A stretch of DNA of 13,359 bases from UBA1081 sp964613045. Lineage in GTDB: Bacteria > Bacillota > Clostridia > Oscillospirales > Acutalibacteraceae. This document shows, piece after piece, positions 7,234 through 13,359 of this stretch. The first letter of the stretch is position 1, and the number at the start of each line of letters is the position of its first letter. The stretch covers positions 1 to 13,359 of the forward strand of contig CAZTFS010000062.1 in the NCBI GenBank assembly GCA_964613045.1, given 5' to 3'. The translations under genes and the position numbers were made by a program. The notes beneath the pieces are model-generated. The model had not been told where the DNA came from. It worked only from the letters and a program-made list of their open reading frames with translations, and made no database searches.

Positions 7234-7262
7234 AAAGGAGCTGTGTTACACAGCTCCTTTTT
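7232..7262. terminator. Bidirectional intrinsic terminator between convergent genes
   Basis: A perfect 14-bp stem (7232-7245 with 7249-7262) carries a TTA loop and A5/T5 ends. It reads as a terminator on both strands. It closes the amidase-radA operon on + and can stop transcription of the phosphatase-fold gene on -. It is the strongest hairpin in the window. Confidence 0.92.
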
Positions 7263-7337
7263 AATGAGACAGAAAAAAATGCGTAGAATGAATAAACTTT
7301 TTTCTCCGGCTTTTATTTTTTTCTGCATCCATTTTAA

Positions 7338-8033
7338 TTATTCTTCATCTTCGTTTTCGTAATCATGCCAGAAATATTCTGATCCGTCACTCATCCAATC
7401 ATCATCAGATTCTTCTCTGATGGTGAACGGTACCTCGTCAATGACTTCAACCTTTCTGAGTCTTGACCAGATTGATGCATTCAGGCTGAGCATATATCCG
7501 CATCCCGACGGACATCTCCAGTCTGTCAGAGGTGCTTCGGGAAGGCCGAAAGCAGCCAGCCATGACATTATTATTCCGCCGTGAGTGATGATTGCTGATT
7601 CTCTTGTGCCTGTTTTCAGAAGTCCCTCAATAATTCTTATGAATCCGTTACAGATTCGGGTGCTGAATTCACCGTTTGATTCTCCGAAAGGCGGTCTTGC
7701 ATCATTTTCGCCTTTGAGCCAGTTTTTGAAATGTTCATTGTCTTCAAGCTCTTCAGCTGTTAATCCCTCAAATTCGCCGAAATTACATTCCATTATTTCA
7801 TTCATGAGTATAGGGTCTTTGTCGGGATAGATTAGCTTTGCTGTTTCGGTACAACGCTTGAGAGGTGAGGAGAAAACAGCTTCAACTTCCGGAAAATAAC
7901 CTGTTGTTGCAAGCTCAATAACTTGTTTTTTACCTTCTTCACACAGCTGTTCATCTGTGTGACCTATATATCTGCCTTCAAGCGTGCCTTTTGTAAGCCC
8001 GTTTCTTATAAGATAGATTTTGTATGTTTTCAT
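7338..8033 (-). CDS. Histidine-phosphatase-fold protein with catalytic His replaced by Asn
   Basis: This 231-aa protein belongs to the phosphoglycerate mutase-like histidine phosphatase superfamily, whose members normally hydrolyse or transfer phosphate through a phospho-His. The fold landmarks are plain: LIRNG (8-12), RYIGHTDEQL, SSPLKRCTETA (55-65), MECNFGEFEGLT (81-92) and ITHGG (149-153, second His). The nucleophile in the usual RHG motif is Asn11: the codon is AAC (complement of 8001-8003), where His would be CAC or CAT. The other phosphate-pocket residues (Arg10, Arg60, Glu82, His151) remain. Classical phospho-His catalysis should be lost unless the base is a sequencing error. The C-terminal 25 residues are strongly acidic (DDDW, YENEDEE), an unusual extension. 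The RBS AAAGGA is 7 nt upstream on the minus strand. The gene is divergent from the XRE regulator. Confidence 0.85.
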   Translation of the reverse strand: MKTYKIYLIRNGLTKGTLEGRYIGHTDEQLCEEGKKQVIELATTGYFPEVEAVFSSPLKRCTETAKLIYPDKDPILMNEIMECNFGEFEGLTAEELEDNEHFKNWLKGENDARPPFGESNGEFSTRICNGFIRIIEGLLKTGTRESAIITHGGIIMSWLAAFGLPEAPLTDWRCPSGCGYMLSLNASIWSRLRKVEVIDEVPFTIREESDDDWMSDGSEYFWHDYENEDEE

Positions 8034-8044
8034 GTCATTTATCC

Positions 8045-8073
8045 TTTACAAATTGTTTTATCTGTTGTACAAT
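8045..8073 (+). promoter_or_regulatory. Probable sigma-A promoter of the XRE regulator, with palindrome over -10
   Basis: TTTACA (8045-8050), a 17-nt spacer and TACAAT (8068-8073) each match consensus at 5 of 6 positions. The palindrome TTGTACAA (8065-8072) lies over the -10 and could be an operator for the XRE protein. The -35 overlaps the RBS of the divergent phosphatase-fold gene, so the two genes share control DNA only 71 bp long. Operator function is inferred. Confidence 0.6.
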
Positions 8074-8104
8074 AATATACATCAAGTATAACGGAGTGTC
8101 AAGT

Positions 8105-8722
8105 ATGAGTGCAAATTTTGCTTTACGACTTTCTGATCTTCGGAAGGAAAAGAATATCAGTCAAAAGGAAGCTGCATCATGTCTCGGTGTGTCACAGGCT
8201 TTGTTGTCACATTACGAAAAAGGTATACGTGAATGCGGACTTGATTTTTTGAAACGTGCGTGCGACTATTATGATGTTACAGCGGATTATCTGTTAGGCT
8301 TGACAGACAGCCGACACGGACTTAATGATATTTATAATAAAAACGTATTGCCTACAGACTCCGAATTGCGAATAAAAACATTGCTCAGAGCACTTGTTGA
8401 TATTACCGAGCGTATGAGTTCATCAGGTGATGCCGCAGAAGGCAGATTAAGAGATGAATTGTTGCTGTCTGTTTATCGTTTTGCACTTCTGAGCGTGAAA
8501 TACGGTGTGTCTGATAAAGAATGGTTTGATCTTGATGTTCGGGACGGTGATATTCTTGCATCCCATATTCTTGATAAAATGTTCGCAGGCAAGAGGCAGA
8601 GTGAAAAATCTGCACAAAGTGCGTATCCGGAAGCCCCTGAATATCTCAATACCGTAATCAAATGTTCAGAAGATCTGTTACGTGATAGATATAATAAGAT
8701 GTTTTCGTCAAAAGAAGGATGA
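8105..8722 (+). CDS. XRE-family (Cro/CI-type) transcriptional regulator
   Basis: This 205-aa protein has an N-terminal helix-turn-helix of the XRE class at about 6-66. Its marks are LRKEKNISQKEAASCLGVSQ, then LLSHYEKGIRE and the typical closing stretch YYDVTADYLLGLTD. The remaining 135 residues are mainly helical, without peptidase, sensor or metal-binding motifs that I can see, and probably serve dimerisation or ligand sensing. I start at ATG 8105, where GGAG (8093-8096) lies 8 nt upstream. The frame is open further 5', but that part overlaps the divergent gene and the promoter. Autoregulation through TTGTACAA at 8065-8072 is plausible, as is control of the divergent phosphatase-fold gene. 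No phage or toxin genes adjoin it, so it is likely a chromosomal regulator. Confidence 0.87.
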   Translation: MSANFALRLSDLRKEKNISQKEAASCLGVSQALLSHYEKGIRECGLDFLKRACDYYDVTADYLLGLTDSRHGLNDIYNKNVLPTDSELRIKTLLRALVDITERMSSSGDAAEGRLRDELLLSVYRFALLSVKYGVSDKEWFDLDVRDGDILASHILDKMFAGKRQSEKSAQSAYPEAPEYLNTVIKCSEDLLRDRYNKMFSSKEG

Positions 8723-8736
8723 ATCAATCAAAATAA

Positions 8737-8775
8737 CAGAGAGGGTGCTTAAATGCATCCTCTCTGATTTGTTTT
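8737..8775. terminator. Intrinsic terminator between convergent XRE and lipoprotein genes
   Basis: A 12-bp stem (8737-8748 with 8755-8766, one G-U/G-T pair, 6-nt loop) is followed on + by ATTTGTTTT. On - it is followed by TTATTTTG, so it can serve both converging genes, somewhat better on +. Confidence 0.8.
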
Positions 8776-8781
8776 GCTGCT

Positions 8782-9711
8782 TTATTCAGTTGCTGCTTCT
8801 GTTGTAGGCTCCCATGTTGAAGATCCGAGCCAATCGAATTCATAATACTTTCTGTCTGTGAAACGGAACTGAAGCCGGATGTCACCGTAGTCTGCAAATG
8901 AACCTTTGCATGTCATGTCAGCAGTTACATCGCAGATAATATTAATATCGAGAGACATTATTCTGCCGGTGCATTTGTACGAACCATCATCCTGCTTTTC
9001 TACTTCAACAACAAGGTTAATAGTGCTGTATGTGTTGTTTTCTTCATCTGCAACATACTCAACTGAATAATCGTTTATTGTTGCATATTCACTGCTGTTT
9101 TCGTTAAGAACAGAAAGAACCTCTGCCTTGTCTCTTGTGCCGAAAACGTTATCGACAGTATCCTTGCTGCCGCTAAGGATGATCGTTATATTAAGATTGC
9201 TGCCGTCTACATTGCATGTTGCACTTACAACATCTGCTGCGTTAAGAGATGATGTACCGTCATAGGGGTAAATGATTGATGATACGGGTGTTGTCATGTC
9301 GCCAAAACCGATAATTGTTGAGTCAGTTTCAACACCGCTTAAGATTCTTTCCTTAATAGCTTTTGCAGACTTGTTGAGCGTGTTAAGGGAATCATCTTCT
9401 GTTGCCTCACCGGTAGATGCATCGTATGCAAGAACCTTAATATCGTTAGCACCGAGTGATTCGCTCATATTTATGCCGGGCTTGTTTGTTTCGTCAAACA
9501 TATCTTCTTTCTGAAGATTTGTCATTATATCGTTGTAGAAAGCAATGATCTCACTTTCTGATACAGGGACATTTTCATTTACAGGAATTGTTGCTGCCAC
9601 AAATTCTGCAGTTTCATCTTCGTCAGAAGTTGTTGATGTACAGGATGCAAACGATAAAAGCATTGCAAGCATAAGTACAATTGCAGTTAAAATTGAAAGT
9701 CTTTTTTTCAT
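8782..9711 (-). CDS. Unrecognised secreted lipoprotein
   Basis: This 309-aa protein has a basic, hydrophobic signal peptide and the lipobox FASC (Cys24 lipidated), so it is anchored on the outer face of the membrane. A short acidic, Thr/Ser-rich linker follows. The rest alternates short polar helices with likely beta strands (LNITIILSG, TINLVVEVE, DIRLQFRFTD) and ends WEPTTEAATE. The mature part has two Cys residues, in SATCNVDG and YKCTGR, plus further ones in IICDV and MTCKG, which might pair outside the cell. I do not recognise a family, so the function is unknown. The start has GAAAGGGG 11 nt upstream on the minus strand, a long spacing. It has its own extended -10 promoter and lies just downstream of the M28 peptidase gene on the same strand. 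Confidence 0.8.
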   Translation of the reverse strand: MKKRLSILTAIVLMLAMLLSFASCTSTTSDEDETAEFVAATIPVNENVPVSESEIIAFYNDIMTNLQKEDMFDETNKPGINMSESLGANDIKVLAYDASTGEATEDDSLNTLNKSAKAIKERILSGVETDSTIIGFGDMTTPVSSIIYPYDGTSSLNAADVVSATCNVDGSNLNITIILSGSKDTVDNVFGTRDKAEVLSVLNENSSEYATINDYSVEYVADEENNTYSTINLVVEVEKQDDGSYKCTGRIMSLDINIICDVTADMTCKGSFADYGDIRLQFRFTDRKYYEFDWLGSSTWEPTTEAATE

Positions 9712-9765
9712 AAAGGTTTTAACCCCTTTCCGGAATTGTAGATATATAATATAATCAACGAATCA

Positions 9766-9794
9766 ATTATAACATAACCTGTCTGATTTTACAA
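9766..9794 (-). promoter_or_regulatory. Extended -10 promoter of the lipoprotein gene
   Basis: Read on the minus strand: -35 TTGTAA (9789-9794), a 17-nt spacer, and TATAAT (9766-9771) preceded by TGT, an extended -10 element. The start would be near 9759, leaving a leader of about 48 nt. It lies immediately 3' of the M28 gene stop, so the lipoprotein can be made independently of that gene. Confidence 0.7.
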
Positions 9795-9802
9795 TAGAAA
9801 AA

Positions 9803-11047
9803 TTAATAATTATCGCAAAGACCTTTTTCATCAAAGATGAATGCTGCTTCAACAGCGATTTCGATACCTTTTTCAATTGTTTTAAGATCAATAATATCAG
9901 CTTTGTCATCTCTTGTGTGATAATATCTGGGAGGTCCGGGGTTCATTGCCGCAAGAGAAACACTGGGAACACCAGCCTGTGTCATTGCAGCTGCATCAGA
10001 AGCACCGGCGAAAATTACTGAGTATTTCATGTCAATACCGGCATTCATAGCTGCCTTTTTGAGAAGCTTGCAACATCTTTCGTCGTGCTTTGTAAGACCC
10101 GACATATCTTTGTTATAAATAAACATGTCATCATAATCTTTGAATGTATCAAGAGCGACAAACATTGTTTCTACTTCTTTCAGTTCTTTTTCATGCATTC
10201 TTGCGTAAGCCTTTGCTCCTCTGATGCCGGCTTCTTCACTACCGGAAAGCATTGCAACAACTTCGGTATTTTCAAATCTGATGTCATTATCATCAAGGAA
10301 TTTAAGTACGGCTGCACTTGCAAGGCAACCTGTAAGATTGTCATTTGCACCGTCAACACAAAGATTGTAGTTGACAGCAAAATAGAGCATTATGTATGCG
10401 GGAATAAATATTAATGCGACCCATGAGTACCAATTAATATCAGCCGCAGAAGGGGCAAATGCACCGCCTTGGAAAATGCTTACAATGCTGAATACCGTAA
10501 CCCAGCCGAGACCTACTGCGGGATATATGTATGAAAAATACATCATAGGGGCACCGCCGAGGTGTGTATATCTCCACTCAAAAGAAGAATCAGCATGACC
10601 TGCAAAAATAATTCTTCGCTTGACTTCACCTGTAGGTTTTCTTGTAAGCATTGTGTTGTGTGATGTCTGTTTCTTAAAAAATCTGTCAATAAATTCTTTG
10701 TAAAAAAGAAATTCGCCGATAAGACAAGCAATTGATATTGCAGCAAATACAAGTGAAATTGCTGCCATGTCAAACAAAAGAAATGCTGTCGCAAGTATCA
10801 GACAAACGCTGTCGATTTTTTCCCAACCGAAAAATGCACCTCTCGCGACGGTAAATGCTTCTGTCTTAACTTCATCAGCTGCTTTGCCGACTTTTTCTGC
10901 AATAAATTTCTCAGCTTCAAGCTCCTGTTCGCTACCTGACGGTCTGGGGCCGATATCTTTACATATCTTCTTGATCGTCCAAGCGGCAAAATTAGCACAT
11001 TCTCTGAGTTTGGACTTATACATAGGTCCGCAATCCTGTGGTTTCAT
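9803..11047 (-). CDS. Membrane-embedded M28-family zinc metallopeptidase
   Basis: This 414-aa protein is predicted to be a di-zinc amino- or carboxypeptidase of family M28. The N-terminal part resembles the family lead-in (KKICKDIGPRPSGSEQELEAEKFI, about 26-50). The metal site is complete: AGHAD (H151, D153), DGANDN (D236), SGSEEAG (E271 catalytic, E272), ALDTF (D300) and YYHTRDD (H377). Unusually, hydrophobic helices are embedded in the protein: a pair at about 79-115 before the first zinc His, and further ones at about 168-192 and 207-226, between the first zinc His and the bridging Asp. The enzyme is therefore probably an integral membrane protein. Topology, substrate and side of action are not evident. 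The RBS GGAGG (11058-11062) is 10 nt from the ATG. No hairpin terminator separates it from the lipoprotein gene downstream. Confidence 0.87.
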   Translation of the reverse strand: MKPQDCGPMYKSKLRECANFAAWTIKKICKDIGPRPSGSEQELEAEKFIAEKVGKAADEVKTEAFTVARGAFFGWEKIDSVCLILATAFLLFDMAAISLVFAAISIACLIGEFLFYKEFIDRFFKKQTSHNTMLTRKPTGEVKRRIIFAGHADSSFEWRYTHLGGAPMMYFSYIYPAVGLGWVTVFSIVSIFQGGAFAPSAADINWYSWVALIFIPAYIMLYFAVNYNLCVDGANDNLTGCLASAAVLKFLDDNDIRFENTEVVAMLSGSEEAGIRGAKAYARMHEKELKEVETMFVALDTFKDYDDMFIYNKDMSGLTKHDERCCKLLKKAAMNAGIDMKYSVIFAGASDAAAMTQAGVPSVSLAAMNPGPPRYYHTRDDKADIIDLKTIEKGIEIAVEAAFIFDEKGLCDNY

Positions 11048-11168
11048 TTAATTTTATCCTCCGAGTATTAAAATTTACTTAATAATATCATAAATTTATA
11101 CAAAAGTCGAGTGTGAATACACATAAAAAGATTGAAGATATATTGTGCAAAATTACTATACTTTTAAA

Positions 11169-11197
11169 TTGACATTTTAAAATTAATATTATATAAT
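11169..11197 (+). promoter_or_regulatory. Consensus sigma-A promoter of the VanY-like carboxypeptidase
   Basis: TTGACA (11169-11174), a 17-nt spacer and TATAAT (11192-11197) match consensus perfectly. It stands 31 nt before the start codon. The rest of the 180-bp divergent region (11048-11168) is AT-rich, and I see no clear M28 promoter in it. Confidence 0.85.
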
Positions 11198-11227
11198 TCA
11201 TCATATAAAGCAAAAGGATGTATAATT

Positions 11228-12130
11228 ATGCCCAAAAAAAGGAAAAGATTTTTCGAAAATAAGGCACTGATGGTTATAACGGCTGTTGTTGTGCTTGAGG
11301 TACTGTTTATCGGTGTCTATTTTCTGACGACTTTTATTTGTGAAAAAACTACCGGTGAGTCGGAGACTGCATCAGCATCTGTTCAGAATGAAATTTCATC
11401 GGAAAGTGCAACTGCTTCACAAACGCAGGCTGATACATCTGCGGTTCAAGCTTCAACAGATATAAATAAAGATTCAACCACCACAACAACAACTGCTCCC
11501 GAAACATCTAAGTATTCTTCATCATCAGCTGTTCCCGGTGCACAGGTTGTCAGTTATCCATCAGACGATGCATCATGGCAGATGATCTGTCTTAACAGGT
11601 ACAGATGCATTGATGCTTCTGTTGAAAAAGAGATATCTCTGTCTTATGTTGCAGGTTCCTCGATAAGAATGGATTCGAGAGCTGCAGCAGCTTACGATAA
11701 AATGTATTCTGCAGCGGCTGCTGACGGAATCTATCTTACTCCATGTTCAGGCTACAGAAGCTATTCAACTCAAAAGACACTTTATTATGAGTTTGTAAAT
11801 GAATATCTGAATTCGGGGTATTCCGAAAGTGAAGCACATGATCTTGCATCAAGAAGAAGAAATCCTCCCGGAAGCTCTGAGCATAATATCGGAATATGTA
11901 TGGATATAATCTGTGCTTCAAGCAGTGCTAATTTTCAAAATACAAAAGCATATGCATGGCTTACTGCAAATGCACAGGATTATGGCTTTATTCTCAGATA
12001 TCCCGAAGATAAAGTCGATATAACAGGTGTTAAATTTGAACCCTGGCACTGGCGATATGTGGGTGTTGAGAATGCCAAAGCTATTAAAGCCAGCGGACTT
12101 TGCCTTGAGGAGTATTTAGGTCTTGCGTAA
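11228..12130 (+). CDS. Membrane-anchored D-alanyl-D-alanine carboxypeptidase, VanY/M15B type
   Basis: This 300-aa protein trims the terminal D-Ala from peptidoglycan stem peptides outside the membrane. It has a basic N-terminus (KKRKR), one membrane helix (about 14-37), a low-complexity Ser/Thr/Ala linker (about 42-100, including a run of six Thr), and the M15B peptidase domain (about 110-298). The domain shows SGYRS (174-178), SSEHNIGICMDI (216-227, zinc ligands H219 and D226) and EPWHWRY (271-277, catalytic E271 and zinc H274). The active site is complete. The linker looks like a wall-spanning spacer. The start ATG follows AAAAGGA by 9 nt and a perfect sigma-A promoter. It is monocistronic as far as can be seen. 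No vanR/vanS or other glycopeptide-resistance genes are near, so a housekeeping role is more likely than vancomycin resistance. Confidence 0.92.
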   Translation: MPKKRKRFFENKALMVITAVVVLEVLFIGVYFLTTFICEKTTGESETASASVQNEISSESATASQTQADTSAVQASTDINKDSTTTTTTAPETSKYSSSSAVPGAQVVSYPSDDASWQMICLNRYRCIDASVEKEISLSYVAGSSIRMDSRAAAAYDKMYSAAAADGIYLTPCSGYRSYSTQKTLYYEFVNEYLNSGYSESEAHDLASRRRNPPGSSEHNIGICMDIICASSSANFQNTKAYAWLTANAQDYGFILRYPEDKVDITGVKFEPWHWRYVGVENAKAIKASGLCLEEYLGLA

Positions 12131-12155
12131 AATTGATGAATTTTATCATTTTTAC
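12127..12155 (+). terminator. Weak AT-rich hairpin after the carboxypeptidase gene
   Basis: An imperfect 11-bp stem (12127-12137 with 12145-12155, one T-T mismatch, 7-nt loop) includes the stop codon and has T5 in its 3' arm. It is low in GC and abuts the -35 of the next promoter, so it is at best a leaky terminator. Confidence 0.35.
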
Positions 12156-12184
12156 TTGACAAACAGATTTTAATCTGATATAAT
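12156..12184 (+). promoter_or_regulatory. Consensus sigma-A promoter of the rpsF-ssb-rpsR operon
   Basis: TTGACA (12156-12161), a 17-nt spacer and TATAAT (12179-12184) are a perfect consensus, fitting a strongly expressed ribosomal operon. Transcription should begin near 12191, giving a leader of about 74 nt before rpsF. Confidence 0.9.
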
Positions 12185-12190
12185 TCATAA

Positions 12191-12242
12191 ATGCTGTAAT
12201 GAAATTTAACAGCATCCTTGCTCCCGGATACAAGGGGGCCAA
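12191..12242 (+). promoter_or_regulatory. Structured rpsF leader, candidate S6:S18 autoregulatory element
   Basis: The rpsF leader holds a 7-bp hairpin (12191-12197 with 12209-12215). A second stem, GCTCCC with GGGGGC (12220-12225/12234-12239), follows and includes the CCCGGATAC stretch. An S6:S18-binding RNA motif with a conserved CCG is known in leaders of rpsF operons in many bacteria and represses translation when the complex is in excess. The position and the CCG-containing hairpin fit that. Exact agreement with the published consensus was not tested here, so the assignment is tentative. Confidence 0.5.
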
Positions 12243-12264
12243 TGTCCAAAAGGAGGTGCAACAA

Positions 12265-12606
12265 ATGTCAAAGGTAAACTACGAGGCAGTCGTAATTTTC
12301 TCAGTTAAGAACGGTGACGATGTTTCCGCTCTTGTTGAGAAGTTTAAGGCTCTTATCGAGGCTAACGGAACTCTTGACTCTGTTGATGAATGGGGCAAAA
12401 GAAAGCTCGCATATCCCATCAACTACGAGAACGAAGGTTACTACGTACTCTACACATTCGAGTCAGAACCTGAATTCCCCGCTGAGTTTGAGCGTGTCGT
12501 CAACATCACAGACGATGCAGTTCGTGTTCTCATCGTGAAGGTCGAGAAGACAGCAGAGGCAGTTAATGCTGAAACTGCAGAAACAGCTGAAGAAGCTGCT
12601 GAATAA
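12265..12606 (+). CDS. rpsF: 30S ribosomal protein bS6
   Basis: bS6 binds 16S rRNA in the platform of the 30S subunit, together with bS18. The 113-aa product has the family ferredoxin-like pattern: YEAVVIFS opening strand, helix to about 35, DEWGKRKLAYPI (signature around 41-52), GYYVLYTFES, then a strand ending VRVLIVKVEK. After about residue 95 comes an acidic Ala/Glu-rich tail (AETAETAEEAAE), common in Firmicutes bS6. The frame is open further upstream, but ATG 12265 is correct: AGGAGGTG (12251-12258) stands 6 nt before it and the family N-terminus begins here. The gene prefers C-ending and Gly/Arg-optimal codons (aac, tac, ttc, ctc, atc) more than its neighbours, as expected for high expression. 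Confidence 0.97.
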   Translation: MSKVNYEAVVIFSVKNGDDVSALVEKFKALIEANGTLDSVDEWGKRKLAYPINYENEGYYVLYTFESEPEFPAEFERVVNITDDAVRVLIVKVEKTAEAVNAETAETAEEAAE

Positions 12607-12630
12607 TTTTTTTTGGAAGGATGTCACCAA

Positions 12631-13074
12631 ATGATTAATAGCGTTGTTCTTATGGGCAGACTGACTGCTGATCCCGAACTTAAAACAACAACATCAAATC
12701 TTTCTGTATTATCTTTCAGTGTTGCTGTTGACAGAAATTATCAGTCACAGGGACAGGAGAGACAGGCAGATTTTATTAACTGTGTTGCTTGGCGTCAGAA
12801 TGCGGAATTCATTTCAAGATATTTCCGTAAAGGTCAGATGATTGCTATCCAAGGTTCTATACAGACACGTTCTTATGAGGACAGAAACGGTAATAAGAGA
12901 ACAGCTGTTGAGGTTGTTGTTGACAGAGCAAGTTTCTGCGGTTCAAAAGCTGAATCAGGCGGAGCAAGTGCTAATGCATATCAGGCTCCTGCTGCACAGC
13001 CCGCATCCTACCAGAACAGCGTTTCTGAGGATTTCTCAGATATCGCAGCGGCGGAAGATGATCTTCCGTTTTGA
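12631..13074 (+). CDS. ssb: Single-stranded DNA-binding protein
   Basis: SSB coats single-stranded DNA in replication and repair and recruits partner proteins through its C-terminal tip. The 147-aa product has the OB-fold domain at about 1-105 (INSVVLMGRLTADPELK, FINCVAWRQNAEFISRYFRKGQ, IQGSIQTRSYED). A flexible Ala/Gln/Ser linker follows, then the acidic tip EDDLPF that binds RecO, RecG, PriA and others. I chose ATG 12631 since the family begins M-I-N-x-V; GGAAGG (12615-12620) lies 10 nt upstream. An in-frame TTG at 12613 would add six unneeded residues. It is placed between rpsF and rpsR, the conserved Firmicutes order. Eight T residues (12607-12614) lie just after the rpsF stop. Confidence 0.97.
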   Translation: MINSVVLMGRLTADPELKTTTSNLSVLSFSVAVDRNYQSQGQERQADFINCVAWRQNAEFISRYFRKGQMIAIQGSIQTRSYEDRNGNKRTAVEVVVDRASFCGSKAESGGASANAYQAPAAQPASYQNSVSEDFSDIAAAEDDLPF

Positions 13075-13099
13075 TAATTAAAAATTAGGAGGTTCCGTA

Positions 13100-13351
13100 A
13101 TGGCTTACGATAAAGGCGATAAGGGCGGCCGTCCCAACAGAAAAGGCCGCAGAAAAGTCTGCACATTCTGTGTTGAAAAGACTGATTTTATCGATTATAA
13201 GGATGTAGCAAAGCTTCGCCGCTTTACATCTGAAAGAGCAAAGATTCTTCCCAGAAGAATCACAGGTACATGTGCAAAGCATCAGAGAGAGCTTACAACA
13301 GCTATCAAGCGTGCACGTCAGATCGCTCTTCTTCCTTATACAAGCGACTGA
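13100..13351 (+). CDS. rpsR: 30S ribosomal protein bS18 (zinc-ribbon form)
   Basis: bS18 forms a heterodimer with bS6 in the 30S platform. The 83-aa product carries the family core DYKDVAKLRRFTSERAKILP and the segment RRITGTCAKHQREL. The second is diagnostic. This is the C+ zinc-binding type, with C21 and C24 (CTFC) plus C58 and H61 as ligands. The C- paralogue found in some Firmicutes lacks these. AGGAGG (13087-13092) is 7 nt from the ATG. The gap after ssb is only 25 nt, so it is the third gene of the operon. The stop TGA falls eight bases before the window end, so any following gene or terminator is not visible. Confidence 0.97.
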   Translation: MAYDKGDKGGRPNRKGRRKVCTFCVEKTDFIDYKDVAKLRRFTSERAKILPRRITGTCAKHQRELTTAIKRARQIALLPYTSD

Positions 13352-13359
13352 TAAGTTGG

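Noticed and set aside
7270..7325. 11-bp inverted repeat (7270-7280 with 7315-7325) in the convergent gap
   Set aside because: The arms are A/T runs 34 nt apart, easily arising by chance in AT-rich DNA. The nearby 14-bp hairpin is enough for termination.
8024..8104. 5' extension of the XRE reading frame
   Set aside because: It overlaps the divergent gene and the promoter, has no RBS, and is unlike XRE N-termini.
10085..10414. Open frame on + strand opposite the M28 gene, and similar antisense frames in ftsH, radA and the lipoprotein gene
   Set aside because: They lie fully within well-supported genes, lack RBS support and give Cys/Phe-rich or low-complexity products typical of shadow frames.
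11228..12130. Vancomycin-resistance vanY
   Set aside because: The domain is VanY-like, but no vanRS, vanHAX or vanZ gene is present. A housekeeping carboxypeptidase is the simpler reading.
12199..12264. 5' extension of the rpsF reading frame
   Set aside because: It lies in the structured leader and includes the AGGAGGTG site that serves ATG 12265.
1..13359. CRISPR array, tRNA, insertion sequence, prophage or att site
   Set aside because: No regularly spaced repeats, cloverleaf, transposase or integrase sequence, or flanking repeats were seen.

Overview
The window looks like a chromosomal segment of a low-to-moderate GC Gram-positive bacterium of the class Clostridia. An Oscillospirales/Ruminococcus-type organism is my best guess, but this is inference from gene content and style. 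The support is: strong AGGAGG-type ribosome binding sites, near-consensus sigma-A promoters with 17-nt spacers, lipoproteins with Firmicutes-style lipoboxes, a CwlD-like amidase, a RadA-linked gene resembling DUF6873, and the rpsF-ssb-rpsR order. There are no rRNA or tRNA genes, no CRISPR array, and no transposase or phage gene. This is mostly housekeeping and cell-envelope chromosome rather than a mobile island.

Layout. (1) Positions 2-3976, + strand: the 3' two thirds of ftsH, a hairpin, then a polyprenyl-phosphate sugar-1-phosphate transferase and two tandem cyclophilin-type lipoproteins, the first with a ruined active site. (2) 4009-4242, + strand: a self-contained small unit of consensus promoter, 38-codon ORF and strong terminator. 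(3) 4289-7262, + strand: amidase_3 (CwlD-like), radA, a DUF6873-like protein overlapping radA by ATGA, a 41-residue small protein with a perfect RBS, and a 14-bp terminator. (4) 7338-8033, - strand: a histidine-phosphatase-fold protein whose catalytic His is Asn. It is divergent from an XRE regulator (8105-8722, +). (5) 8782-11047, - strand: an unrecognised lipoprotein and, upstream of it, a membrane M28 metallopeptidase. (6) 11228-12130, + strand: a membrane-anchored VanY-type D,D-carboxypeptidase. (7) 12156-13351, + strand: the ribosomal/replication operon rpsF-ssb-rpsR with its own promoter and a structured leader.

How the genes fit together. A cell-surface theme runs through the window: FtsH membrane quality control, glycan initiation, extracytoplasmic cyclophilins, an amidase, a D,D-carboxypeptidase, an unknown lipoprotein and a membrane peptidase. 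Two information-processing units (radA; rpsF-ssb-rpsR) are set among them. I did not find a defence or mobile system. The observations most worth a second look are the free-standing 38-aa unit at 4009-4242, the His-to-Asn change in the phosphatase-fold protein, the canonical/degenerate cyclophilin pair, the 41-aa protein at the end of the radA operon, and the M28 peptidase with membrane helices set inside its catalytic domain.
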